Shown here: piece after piece, positions 10,689 to 18,637 of the stretch
Numbering within the stretch: the first letter of the stretch is position 1
How the letters are laid out: every line of letters begins with the position of its first letter
From: Bog-756 sp963696495
GTDB taxonomy: Bacteria; Actinomycetota; Acidimicrobiia; Acidimicrobiales; RAAP-2
NCBI GenBank assembly: GCA_963696495.1
Contig: CAVOKJ010000004.1
Span: 62,001 to 126,000 of the forward strand
Reading direction: 5' to 3'
Length of the DNA: 64,000 nt
Program-made: the position numbers and the translations under genes
Notes under the pieces: model-generated
Database searches by the model: none
What the model was told of the DNA's origin: nothing
The model's input: the letters and a program-made list of their open reading frames with translations, nothing else

Positions 10689-10818
10689 CGGTCGGGCCGG
10701 GTGGTGGCGCCCGCCCCGTCGCCGACCGGTCGGGGTCGCCGACCAGGGCCGCAGGCACCCGGTCGGGCACCGGAGGATGAGTTGGCCCTCCGAGCCGGCT
10801 ATCGGCTAAAAATGCGGC

Positions 10819-11430
10819 GTGACTCAGGCCCTCGCCGCTCAACCGGCGGTTACCTCGAACGTTCGACACCGGCCGGACAAGCCGTCCATGCTGGCGGTGG
10901 GCGTGATCATCTGGCTGGGCTCGGAGGTCATGTTCTTCAGCTCCCTGTTCGCCGCCTTCTTCACGATCAGGGCCCACGCGCTGGTCTGGCCGCCCCCGGG
11001 GACCCACCTCGACACCATCAGGGCCGGGATCTTCACGTTGATCCTCGTGTCGTCCAGCTTCACCATGCAGAAGGCGGTCTGGGACCAGGAGAAGGGCAAT
11101 CGGCGGAGCGCCAAGATCTTCATCGTGGCCACGCTGGTCCTCGGTGCCCTGTTCGTGGCCAACCAGTTCTACGAGTGGGTGAGCCTCTCCCACAACCCGG
11201 CGACCGATCCCACCCACACGGCGTTCGGATCGCTCTTCTACATCATGTCCGGGCTCCACGGTCTCCACGTGACCCTGGGCCTGGTGGCCATGGTGTTCCT
11301 CCTCGGGCGGCTGAAGGGCCCCAAGGGTGATCCGGGCGAGACGCCCGTCTTCCAGGGTGTCAGCTACTACTGGCACTTCGTGGACGTGGTCTGGGTCGGC
11401 CTCTACGCCTGTCTCTTCCTGCTCAAGTAG
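10819..11430 (+). CDS. ctaE: cytochrome c oxidase subunit III
   Basis: Integral membrane subunit of aa3-type cytochrome c oxidase, 203 aa with five apparent hydrophobic helices. Typical sequence includes WLGSEVMFFSSLFAAFF, SGLHGLHVTLGLVAMVF and YYWHFVDVVWVGLYACLFLLK at the C-terminus. The GTG start lies about 5 nt after an AT-rich TAAAAAT box (10807-10813), so the mRNA is probably leaderless. The TAG stop abuts the ATG of qcrC with no gap, and four genes (ctaE-qcrC-qcrA-qcrB) form the operon typical of the actinobacterial bc1-aa3 supercomplex. Confidence 0.95.
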   Translation: MTQALAAQPAVTSNVRHRPDKPSMLAVGVIIWLGSEVMFFSSLFAAFFTIRAHALVWPPPGTHLDTIRAGIFTLILVSSSFTMQKAVWDQEKGNRRSAKIFIVATLVLGALFVANQFYEWVSLSHNPATDPTHTAFGSLFYIMSGLHGLHVTLGLVAMVFLLGRLKGPKGDPGETPVFQGVSYYWHFVDVVWVGLYACLFLLK

Positions 11431-12366
11431 ATGCGACGCGAACTCCGCTCCGTGATCCGGACCCGCTACGCCGTGCCGGCGGCACTGGTGGGCGCCGTGG
11501 CCGTGGTCGGCCTGCTCACCTTCTCGCCGGGCGCCGCCCAGGCGGGCACCGGCATCACCGCCACCCCGATCAGCGCCCCGGCGTCCACACTGCCCACGCT
11601 CAGCACCACCAGCACGACCACCCCCATCGGGACCCGCTCGGTGCCGAGCGCCTCGAGCGTCCTCAAGGCCAATTCGGCGCCCAACCAGTCCGGGCTGTTC
11701 TACGTGACGCTGCCCAAGGCGTTCGTCGCCCCCGGGCAGGCCCTCTTCGCCGCCAACTGCTCCAGCTGCCACGGCCCCGAAGCCCTCGGCACCAACCGGG
11801 CACCGAACCTGCAGGGCCTCGGGTCGGGCACGGTCGACTTCTGGGTGTCCACCGGCCGCATGCCCCTGGCCAACTCCAGTGTCCAGGCCACCCGGAAGCC
11901 CCCCCGCTTCAACCGCCTCCAGACCCTCGAGATCGCCGCATGGGTGCAGTCGCTCACCCCCGGGGTGGGCGTCCAGGTCCCGGTGGTCAACACCGACAAG
12001 GCCGACCTCGAGTCGGGCAACAGCCTGTTCACCCTCAACTGTGCCGCCTGCCACACCATCACCGGCGCCGGTGACGCCCTCATGGACGGCGCCTACGCCC
12101 CCAGCCTCCATCTGGCCACGCCCACCCAGATCGTCGAGGCCATCCGCTCGGGCCCGGGCAACATGCCCCACTTCGGGCCGGGGAACATCACCAACACCGA
12201 GGCCCGCGACATCGCCGCCTACGTGTCCGGCGTGATCCAGCACCCCTCGGACCCCGGTGGGGTCGGCCTCGGCGGCATCGGCCCGGTCGGTGAGGGCTTC
12301 GTCGGCCTGCTGCTCGGCGTCGGGATTCTCATGCTCGTCTGCTTCTGGATCGGAGACCGCACGTGA
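11431..12366 (+). CDS. qcrC: cytochrome bc1 complex dihaem cytochrome c subunit
   Basis: Dihaem c-type cytochrome that passes electrons directly from the bc1 complex to the oxidase in actinobacterial supercomplexes. 311 aa: N-terminal signal/anchor helix (about 14-37), Thr/Ser/Pro-rich linker, haem motif CSSCH (110-114) with Met ligand in GRMPL (about 144), second haem motif CAACH (204-208) with GNMPHF (about 245), and a C-terminal transmembrane helix (about 289-307). It starts at ATG directly after the ctaE stop and its stop overlaps the qcrA GTG (GTGA). All features expected for QcrC are present. Confidence 0.95.
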   Translation: MRRELRSVIRTRYAVPAALVGAVAVVGLLTFSPGAAQAGTGITATPISAPASTLPTLSTTSTTTPIGTRSVPSASSVLKANSAPNQSGLFYVTLPKAFVAPGQALFAANCSSCHGPEALGTNRAPNLQGLGSGTVDFWVSTGRMPLANSSVQATRKPPRFNRLQTLEIAAWVQSLTPGVGVQVPVVNTDKADLESGNSLFTLNCAACHTITGAGDALMDGAYAPSLHLATPTQIVEAIRSGPGNMPHFGPGNITNTEARDIAAYVSGVIQHPSDPGGVGLGGIGPVGEGFVGLLLGVGILMLVCFWIGDRT

Positions 12367-13289
12367 GCGACGAGTCGCCCAAGCTCGAGGGACCGCTGCC
12401 CCCGGCCGCCCTCGACGACCCCCACCTGCAGCCGTACGCCCGGCACCCGGAGCGGGCCCAGGCCGTCGCCGCCGTGGCCATGGTGATCGGGTTCCTCGCT
12501 TTCATCGGGTTCGGGGTGGCCTACTGGGTCGCCGCCAGCACCCAGTGGGAGGCCGTGACGCTGGGCGTCGGCCTGCTGGCGCTGGGCTTCGGGGTCACCG
12601 CCTGGGGCAAGTACCTGATGCCCCAGGGACCCTTCGTCGAGGAGCGTCACGAATTCCACTCGACCGAGGCCGAGCGGGACGCCATGACGGCCGCCATCAC
12701 CGAGCGCGGCGGCATGGTGGTCAAGCGCCGCAAGGTCCTGGGCGGCCTGTTCGCCCTGGGGTCGACCGCCATGGGGATCGTGCTGCTCTTCCCGCTCCTG
12801 CGGTCCCTCGGACCCAAGCCGGGGACCACGCTCTTCGAGACCAACTGGAAGAAGGGCTCCAAGCTGGTGGCGGTGGACGGCCGTGAGATCACCGTCGACG
12901 ACCTCGAGGTGGGTGGTGTGCTCACCGTCTTCCCCCAGGGCTCGGAGGGTGTCTCGCCCGATCAGGTCATCCTCATCAGGCTGGCCGAGACCCTTCAGCC
13001 GCTCACCGCCCCCGGGCGGACCAGCTGGGGCGTGGCCGGCTATGTGGCCTACTCGAAGATGTGCACCCACCTGGGCTGCCCGGTCGGCCTCTACCAGGAG
13101 GAGACCCAGCAGCTGGTCTGCCCGTGCCACCAGTCGATCTTCAACGTGCTGGCCGGCGCGGTGCCCGAGTTCGGGCCCGCCCCCCGCCCGCTGCCCCAGC
13201 TGCCCATCACCGTCGACGGCAAGGGCTACCTGCGGGCCAACGGCACCTTCGACCAGGCAGTAGGACCCGGATTCTGGGAGCGGCCATGA
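12363..13289 (+). CDS. qcrA: cytochrome bc1 complex Rieske iron-sulfur subunit
   Basis: Carries the 2Fe-2S cluster that takes electrons from menaquinol. 308 aa with three N-terminal hydrophobic helices (about 34-56, 62-82 and 125-145), as in actinobacterial QcrA rather than the single helix of proteobacterial Rieske proteins. The cluster ligands are in CTHLGC (C234, H236, C239) and CPCH (C253, C255, H256). GTG 12363 overlaps the qcrC stop; the TGA overlaps the qcrB ATG. Membrane-bound, with the cluster domain on the outer face. Confidence 0.95.
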   Translation: MSDESPKLEGPLPPAALDDPHLQPYARHPERAQAVAAVAMVIGFLAFIGFGVAYWVAASTQWEAVTLGVGLLALGFGVTAWGKYLMPQGPFVEERHEFHSTEAERDAMTAAITERGGMVVKRRKVLGGLFALGSTAMGIVLLFPLLRSLGPKPGTTLFETNWKKGSKLVAVDGREITVDDLEVGGVLTVFPQGSEGVSPDQVILIRLAETLQPLTAPGRTSWGVAGYVAYSKMCTHLGCPVGLYQEETQQLVCPCHQSIFNVLAGAVPEFGPAPRPLPQLPITVDGKGYLRANGTFDQAVGPGFWERP

Positions 13290-14770
13290 TCGACAGTTCA
13301 CTCCGATGGGTCGACGACCGGCTGGGGATCGCCAAGGGCGGCCGCACCTTCCTCGACAAGATCTTCCCCGACCACTGGTCGTTCATGCTGGGCGAGATCG
13401 CCCTGTACTCGTTCGTGGTGCTGCTGGCCACGGGCGTGTTCCTGTCCCTCTACTACGTGCCCTCGGCACACGAGATCGTCTACCACGGCGCCTACCGGCC
13501 CCTGGACGGCCAGCGGGTCTCGGAGGCCTACGCCTCGTCGGTCGGCCTCTCCTTCGACGTGCGGTCCGGGCTCCTCATGCGCCAGGCCCACCACTGGGCC
13601 GCCGACATCTTCCTCGGCTCGATCGCCGTGCACATGGCCCGGGTGTTCTTCACCGGTGCGTTCCGCAAGCCACGCGAGTTCAACTGGATCGTCGGGGTGA
13701 CGATGCTCATCCTGGGCATCGTCAACGGCTTCCTCGGCTACTCGCTCCCCGACGACCTGGTCTCGGGTACCGGCATCCGCATCGCCTACTCGATCATCGA
13801 GTCGATCCCGCTGGTCGGCAGCTACCTCGCCTTCTTCGTCTTCGGCGGCAACTACCCGGGCAACGGGGTGATCATCCCCCGGTTCTTCATCATCCACGTC
13901 CTCATCGTCCCGCTGATCCTGCTCGGCCTGCTGGGGGCCCACCTCGGCCTGCTGGTCAAACAGAAGCACACCCAGTTCCCCGGCAAGGGGAAGACGGAGA
14001 AGAACGTCGTCGGCTCACCGATGTTCCCGACGTTCATGGCCAAGACCACCGGCTTCCTGTTCATGGTGACCGCCGTCATCTTCCTCCTGGGCGGGTTCGC
14101 CCAGATCAACCCCATCTGGCAGTTCGGTCAGTACGAGCCGTACCAGATCTCCTACGCCGTGCAGCCCGACTGGTACATGGGCTGGCTGGACGGGGCGCTC
14201 CGCATCATGCCCAGCTGGGAGTGGGTGGGTTGGGGCCACACCATCCCGCTCGAGGTGTTCCTGCCGGCGGTGATCTTCCCGGGGCTCATCTTCAACATCC
14301 TGCTGGTGTGGCCGTTCATCGAGTCGCACCACACCAAGGACCTCGCCTACCACAACCTCCTCGACCGACCACGGGACCGTCCCAAGCGGACGGCGGCCGG
14401 AGCGGCGATGCTCACGCTGCTGGGCATGACGTTCTTCGCCTCCTCGACCGACGTGATGGCCAACTTCTTCAACCTGCCCCTGAAGGCGGTGCTGTGGTTC
14501 TTCCGCTTCGCCGTCGTGCTCGCTCCGATCATCGCCTACTTCGTGACCTACAAGATCTGCCAGGAGATGCGGGCCGCCGAGGGTGTCGGCAAGCGCAAGC
14601 GGGCCGTGGTCATCGAGCGGTCGGCGTCCGGCGAGTACTCGACCGTGGAGACCAACCCGCGTCCCGGCGAGGAGCACGAGGAGCTGGAGGCCATTCCGGT
14701 GCCCACCTTCATCGATCTGGTCCCGCCCGAACTGGCCACGGGCGAGGGCGTGCGACGGGTGATGCGCTGA
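13286..14770 (+). CDS. qcrB: cytochrome bc1 complex cytochrome b subunit
   Basis: Binds two b haems and the quinol sites. 494 aa from ATG 13286, which overlaps the qcrA stop (ATGA) and has GGGAG upstream; the frame is open further 5' but that would run through qcrA. The N-terminal half has the haem-bearing helices (HHWAADIFLGSIAVHMARVF with paired His, then SGTGIRIAYSIIESIPL). The C-terminal half has PDWYMGW and several more helices, then a charged cytoplasmic tail (about 430-494) rich in Arg and Glu. Last gene of the ctaE-qcrCAB operon, followed by a strong hairpin. Confidence 0.95.
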   Translation: MIDSSLRWVDDRLGIAKGGRTFLDKIFPDHWSFMLGEIALYSFVVLLATGVFLSLYYVPSAHEIVYHGAYRPLDGQRVSEAYASSVGLSFDVRSGLLMRQAHHWAADIFLGSIAVHMARVFFTGAFRKPREFNWIVGVTMLILGIVNGFLGYSLPDDLVSGTGIRIAYSIIESIPLVGSYLAFFVFGGNYPGNGVIIPRFFIIHVLIVPLILLGLLGAHLGLLVKQKHTQFPGKGKTEKNVVGSPMFPTFMAKTTGFLFMVTAVIFLLGGFAQINPIWQFGQYEPYQISYAVQPDWYMGWLDGALRIMPSWEWVGWGHTIPLEVFLPAVIFPGLIFNILLVWPFIESHHTKDLAYHNLLDRPRDRPKRTAAGAAMLTLLGMTFFASSTDVMANFFNLPLKAVLWFFRFAVVLAPIIAYFVTYKICQEMRAAEGVGKRKRAVVIERSASGEYSTVETNPRPGEEHEELEAIPVPTFIDLVPPELATGEGVRRVMR

Positions 14771-14780
14771 CGCAACGGCA

Positions 14781-14797
14781 GGCCGGGGAGCCCGGCC
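14781..14797 (+). terminator. hairpin after qcrB
   Basis: Perfect 7-bp stem GGCCGGG/CCCGGCC with a GAG loop, 10 nt after the qcrB stop. There is no T tract, which is common in high-GC actinobacteria; intrinsic termination is inferred. Confidence 0.5.
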
Positions 14798-14917
14798 GAC
14801 CGCCTCGTCAACACCGTGACGGCCTACGATCGCTCGGAGCGGGGTCGCGCCCGAGGCGTTCGGTCCGGGCAACCGTTGACCGACGCCCGCTGATCCGGGG
14901 GATTCGCCGGACGGCGA

Positions 14918-15322
14918 TCACCCGACCGGGACGAAGTCCAGTCGGAACGGAGCGGACGTCGGTGTGTACCGCCAGGCCGGCACGCGCCTGCCGTCTGTCT
15001 GCACGCTCACCTCGACCTGGACCGACCCGAGGAGCACCGACAGCTTCCCGTCGACGGCGGCGAAGGTGTGCGTCTGACCGGCGGCCAGCACGTCGGCGAA
15101 CGCGACCTTGTCTCCATCGCTGGTCTGGACGAAGCACGTACCGCTGGGGGTCACGACGACCCGGTAGTCCGATGCGGGCACCCCGATGGTCACACCCGTC
15201 GAACGGAACGAAGTCCGAACGATCCGAGGTGGTCGGGCGGCGGTGGCGGCCGGCCCCGAACAGGCTGCGGCCAGGAGGGCCAGCACTGCCAGCCCGATGA
15301 GAGGAAGGGACCCGGGTTTCAT
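14918..15322 (-). CDS. small secreted lipoprotein with a RodZ C-terminal-like (DUF4115-like) domain
   Basis: 134 aa. Residues 1-21 form a type II signal peptide with lipobox LLAAAC (Cys21 lipidated), so it is exported and membrane-anchored. The remainder (YRVVVTPSGTCFVQTSDGDK, then VLAAGQTHTF and KLSVLLGSVQVEV) resembles the small beta domain at the C-terminus of RodZ/DUF4115 proteins. That resemblance is by eye and tentative. GGAAGGAGG lies upstream of ATG 15322. It is convergent with qcrB. Function is unknown; a cell-envelope role is the most that can be said. Confidence 0.65.
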   Translation of the reverse strand: MKPGSLPLIGLAVLALLAAACSGPAATAARPPRIVRTSFRSTGVTIGVPASDYRVVVTPSGTCFVQTSDGDKVAFADVLAAGQTHTFAAVDGKLSVLLGSVQVEVSVQTDGRRVPAWRYTPTSAPFRLDFVPVG

Positions 15323-15580
15323 GCCCTCGCTGCCTCCTTCCCGAGCAGCCTATGCCCGGAGGGGGCAGCCTGCGCCCGGAGCGGAGGAGCACCGGGGTGG
15401 TCGGAGCACTGGTGCTTCGATGCCTTGCGTCAGCTGGCCACCCGGGCGCCCGGTCAGCCCGTCATCCCGCTCAGCCGGGAAGCCCGGTCAGCCGCTCAGC
15501 CGGTCGGCCCTCCATAAACGCAGCATGAACAACTCGGTGCCCGCCGTTGACTTTCGGGCGATCGGGTGTTGAATCGCGTT

Positions 15581-15775
15581 ATGACCGGCTGCGGGGCCGC
15601 CACGGCCCGGAAACTCGACGAATGCGAATGCAGCCTGCCCCCGGGGCACCCACCCCCGCACCGCTGCGACGACTGCGGGCTCACGTGGCACGAACCCCCG
15701 GCGGCCTTCGGGCACGAGAGAACCGGTCAGGTCCGGGACTTCGGTCTGCACTCGCCACCGTCCGGCAGTCGGTGA
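15581..15775 (+). CDS. small Cys-rich putative zinc-binding protein
   Basis: 64 aa, MTGCGAATARKLDECECSLP at the start. The core has Cys-x-Cys, then PPGHPPPHRC, then CDDCGLTW, a pattern seen in small actinobacterial and phage zinc-ribbon-like proteins. TTGACT (15547-15552) and TTGAAT (15569-15574) are spaced 16 bp apart and place the ATG 6 nt after the -10-like box. An in-frame GTG at 15566 is an alternative start. An overlapping antisense frame is open here too, but it lacks any motif or promoter. No function is known. Confidence 0.45.
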   Translation: MTGCGAATARKLDECECSLPPGHPPPHRCDDCGLTWHEPPAAFGHERTGQVRDFGLHSPPSGSR

Positions 15776-15935
15776 CAGCGGCTCGACAGCCGCCGGCAGG
15801 CGCTCCGACCGGGGGAGCGACGCCACCGAGCTGCCGGTGGGTGCCTTCGCCTTCGCCCTCCACGGTCCACCCACCGCGAGTGGCGATGTCCGGAACGTCC
15901 GGAGGCTGTCATCGACGTGGATTCGACAGCGGGGC

Positions 15936-16589
15936 TCACCGTTCCCACGGGGCCAGCGAGCGGGAGCCGTCGGCGCCCCAGGCCGAGCGGGCCGGCAATG
16001 CCTCCCGCCCGCTCTTCGGGAGTGATGCGACAGCCCAGTGGTCCGGGAGGGCGCCGACGATGGCCTTCACGGTGTCCTCGAGCGACGCCCCACCGGTGTC
16101 CACCTCGATGTCGTAGTCGACCCCGACGTGGACACGGTCGGCATAGTGCCCGGCGATGCCGGGGGGCCGGTCACCACGCTCTGACTCCCGAGCGGCGGCG
16201 AGACCGGCTTCGCAGCGAACCCCGACCCACACCGCGTCGATGCCCACCATCGAGGCCTTCCACCTGTCCTGGCCGACGACGCCGTCGGTCAGGACATCGT
16301 CGACGACGACGTTCCGACCCGCCCGGCACAGCGCGGCGACCGAGTGCTGGAACCCCTCGTAGGCGCGCAGGAACGCCGGTCCCCGGTGGATCTCGCCGTC
16401 GGCCACCGAGATGCCGGCAGGGCTCCAGGTCAATTCGACCGGGAGCATCCAGATCAGGACATCGATACCGGTCAACAGCCAGTCACCCTCGAGCTCGGAC
16501 TGGAGGGCCCTGCCGATCGTGGACTTTCCCGAGCTCGATCCGCCGTTGAGGAGGATCGCGTGACCCGTGGACAGGTGCGCAGCCATCAC
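15936..16589 (-). CDS. chloramphenicol phosphotransferase-like P-loop kinase
   Basis: 217 aa. Walker A is ILLNGGSSSGKSTIGRALQ (about 12-30), followed by DWLLTGIDVLIWMLP and RNVVVDDVL (Walker B-like region, about 95). This is the arrangement of the CPT family (Streptomyces venezuelae Cpt phosphorylates chloramphenicol's 3-hydroxyl). In distant homologues the substrate is unknown, so drug resistance should not be assumed. The GTG start at 16589 is 6 nt after a TAGCCT box, consistent with a leaderless mRNA; ATG at 16586 is the next codon. The C-terminus (about 190-217) is Ser/Arg/Ala-rich and not conserved-looking. Confidence 0.72.
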   Translation of the reverse strand: MMAAHLSTGHAILLNGGSSSGKSTIGRALQSELEGDWLLTGIDVLIWMLPVELTWSPAGISVADGEIHRGPAFLRAYEGFQHSVAALCRAGRNVVVDDVLTDGVVGQDRWKASMVGIDAVWVGVRCEAGLAAARESERGDRPPGIAGHYADRVHVGVDYDIEVDTGGASLEDTVKAIVGALPDHWAVASLPKSGREALPARSAWGADGSRSLAPWER

Positions 16590-16595
16590 CCGGAA

Positions 16596-16601
16596 AGGCT
16601 A
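16596..16601 (-). promoter_or_regulatory. -10 box (TAGCCT) of the CPT-like gene
   Basis: TAGCCT on the minus strand lies 6 nt before the GTG at 16589, the leaderless geometry seen repeatedly in this window. Confidence 0.45.
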
Positions 16602-16757
16602 GGGGCTAGGGCCCGTACCCTGGGGAATCGGGGCACCCGGCCACGGCGGCGGCGATCAGCCGAGGCCGAGCGAGCGTGGCCGGCTCCTCGTACCGCCCAC
16701 CCGACTGGGCGTTCAGGCGACCGCAGCCTGCGCCCGGCGTCCGGCCTCCGGGGCGCC

Positions 16758-16763
16758 TACAGT
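16758..16763 (+). promoter_or_regulatory. -10 box (TACAGT) of the secreted esterase gene
   Basis: TACAGT ends 5 nt before ATG 16769, consistent with a leaderless transcript beginning at or near the start codon. Confidence 0.5.
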
Positions 16764-16768
16764 TCGGC

Positions 16769-17785
16769 ATGCCCATGAGACGATGCGTGCTCGCCCTGTC
16801 GGTGTTGGTGTCCGTGCTCGCCGGTGCCGTGCTGGTACCGGCCGGCCCCCCGGCAGCCGCTGCGGTGCCGCCGCAGCCCTCGGCCGGCTGCCGGTCGGGG
16901 GCGGCGCCCGTGCAGAACGGCGAGACCGTCAGCTTCTCGGCGGCGGGGGAAGCTGGCGCCTACATCGTGGAGGCGCCGTCCGACGCGAGTTCGACCCGCC
17001 CGCTCCCGCTCGTGATCGACCTGCACGGCTACAGCGAATCCGCGGCGATACAGGCCGAACTCACGACGCTCGGCAGCTACGGGGACACGAACGGCTTCAT
17101 CACGGTGACGCCCCAGGTGAACGAAGCGGTGCAGCACTGGGTGACCTCACCCGGGAGCTCCGACCAGAAGTTCCTGATCTCGCTCATCAGCCACGTGACG
17201 AGCACACTGTGTGTCGACAGTCACCGGGTCTACGTGGCCGGGTACTCGAACGGAGCGTTCATGGCATCGGCGTTGGCCTGCAGCGACGCCGGTCGGATCG
17301 CCGCGGTGGCCACCGTGGCCGGAATCGAAGCGCCTACGGGGTGCCATCCCTCCCGGCGAGTCCCGGTGATCGCCTTCCACGGCACGGCCGATCCCTTCGT
17401 GCCGTACCAGGGTGGCATCGGTCCAGCCGCCAAGAAGCTGCCCGCACCGAACGGGAGCGGGACGATCGGATCCCATCTCAGCTCGACGGCCGCCCAGGGC
17501 ATTCAACAGAACGACCTGCCGATCCCGGTGGAAGAGGCCCGCTGGGCGGCCAGGAACGGTTGCTCGAAGGCCCCGAAGACGTCGACGGCGGCGAGTGGCA
17601 TCACGCTGATCGCCTACCGCTGCCCGGACGGTGCCGCCGTCGAGCTGTACCGGGAGAACGGGGATGGCCACATCTGGGCGGGGAGCCCGGCGATGGTCGC
17701 CATTGCGTCGCTGGTGGGAAAGACGACGTTCTCCATCTCGGCGAACCAGCTGCTCTGGAAGTTCTTCGAGAACCACCCGCTCTAA
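16769..17785 (+). CDS. secreted alpha/beta-hydrolase of the PHB depolymerase/feruloyl esterase (LpqC-like) family
   Basis: 338 aa. A Sec signal peptide covers about 1-33 (cleavage near AAAAVPP). The mature part has PLVIDLHGYSES (oxyanion region), the nucleophile elbow AGYSNGAFMAS (Ser), IAFHGTADPFVPY (Asp) and NGDGHIW (His), completing the Ser-Asp-His triad. Several Cys may form disulfides outside the cell. ATG 16769 is chosen because a TACAGT box ends 5 nt before it; ATG 16775 is an alternative. Substrate could be a polyester, feruloyl ester or similar. The TAA stop shares bases with the stop of the convergent VOC gene. Confidence 0.82.
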   Translation: MPMRRCVLALSVLVSVLAGAVLVPAGPPAAAAVPPQPSAGCRSGAAPVQNGETVSFSAAGEAGAYIVEAPSDASSTRPLPLVIDLHGYSESAAIQAELTTLGSYGDTNGFITVTPQVNEAVQHWVTSPGSSDQKFLISLISHVTSTLCVDSHRVYVAGYSNGAFMASALACSDAGRIAAVATVAGIEAPTGCHPSRRVPVIAFHGTADPFVPYQGGIGPAAKKLPAPNGSGTIGSHLSSTAAQGIQQNDLPIPVEEARWAARNGCSKAPKTSTAASGITLIAYRCPDGAAVELYRENGDGHIWAGSPAMVAIASLVGKTTFSISANQLLWKFFENHPL

Positions 17786-18330
17786 GGGCGTCTCGACTCG
17801 CCACCGGCGGCGCCGGCAGACCCCGGTGAGAGCCCATCGGACCGACGGAGCGGCGAGCCGAATCGGATCAGGTTCCCGTCGGGGTCGGTGACGGATCCTT
17901 CTCGCCGGCCATGGTCCTCGTCCCGTGGACCGTCCACGTCCAGCCCCGCCCGTCTCCACTCCTCCGCCACCCGGTCGGCGTCCTGACAGTGGATGTAGAG
18001 CGCGCCGTGGCCGGCGGGTTCGCCTGCGGTGTCGTGGGCGAGGTGGATGGTGAGATCCCGACCCCGGTGGGCGAAGGCATACGTGTCGTCGTGGAAGGAC
18101 ACCTCGAAGCCCGCACGTTCGAACCAGGCCACCGAGCGCGTCATGTCGGCCACCTCGAAGATCGGCTCGAATCCGGTGATCAGCCATGTTCCGGCCATGA
18201 GCTGCAGTTGGCCGTCCCGCTGTCCGTTCAACCCGGCGAGGCAGTCGTGGCAGATCGGGAGGTCGGGGTTCGAGCGCAGCGTGACCCACCAATCGACCGA
18301 CGTCGAGCAGCAGACGCACGTCACAGCCAT
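17782..18330 (-). CDS. VOC/glyoxalase-fold protein with N-terminal zinc-ribbon-like segment
   Basis: 182 aa. Residues 1-40 hold CVCC and CHDC pairs, a likely treble-clef or ribbon zinc site. From about 50 a VOC domain begins: ITGFEPIFEVADMTRSVAWF, then FAHRGRDLTIHLAHD, and SVTDPDGNLIRFGSPL at the end, the classic bleomycin-resistance/glyoxalase pattern. ATG 18330 is chosen because TAGGAT lies 7 nt upstream (leaderless); longer frames would run through that promoter. The fusion of a Cys-rich head to a VOC domain is uncommon. The enzyme or binding activity cannot be named. Its stop overlaps that of the esterase gene. Confidence 0.72.
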   Translation of the reverse strand: MAVTCVCCSTSVDWWVTLRSNPDLPICHDCLAGLNGQRDGQLQLMAGTWLITGFEPIFEVADMTRSVAWFERAGFEVSFHDDTYAFAHRGRDLTIHLAHDTAGEPAGHGALYIHCQDADRVAEEWRRAGLDVDGPRDEDHGRREGSVTDPDGNLIRFGSPLRRSDGLSPGSAGAAGGESRRP

Positions 18331-18337
18331 TGCCGGC

Positions 18338-18343
18338 ATCCTA
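18338..18343 (-). promoter_or_regulatory. -10 box (TAGGAT) of the VOC gene
   Basis: TAGGAT on the minus strand sits 7 nt before ATG 18330 and supports the short, leaderless form of the gene. Confidence 0.5.
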
Positions 18344-18637
18344 GATGGCCGACCGGGACCCATCGGGGCGGTGTCCTTCGCCGTGGTGCGCACCTCTCGC
18401 CAACGACCGGGGACAGGGGGCGAGGTGGGTCGAGCGGTGCGAGTGAGGAACCCTCCCGCCCCTGGTGACCGTCACCCGGAATCGCCGCTGACCCGGCCTT
18501 TCGGGACACCACCGACTCCAGGCCGATGCCGACGGCACGAGGGCCGGGGGTATGGTCTAATTCGGTCTGCTGCCTCGCCCCGAGGACGTGGCTCTGTCCG
18601 ATACCCGGGGTGACAGACTGCGGCGAAGGGGGTCTCC

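Noticed and set aside
10600..12243. Long minus-strand frame opposite ctaE/qcrC
   Set aside because: Composition is His/Gly/Glu-rich with no domain, a shadow of the high-GC third-codon positions of the real genes.
15488..15874. 128-residue minus-strand frame over the Cys-rich small protein
   Set aside because: No motif or promoter; it is the complement of a better-supported plus-strand frame.
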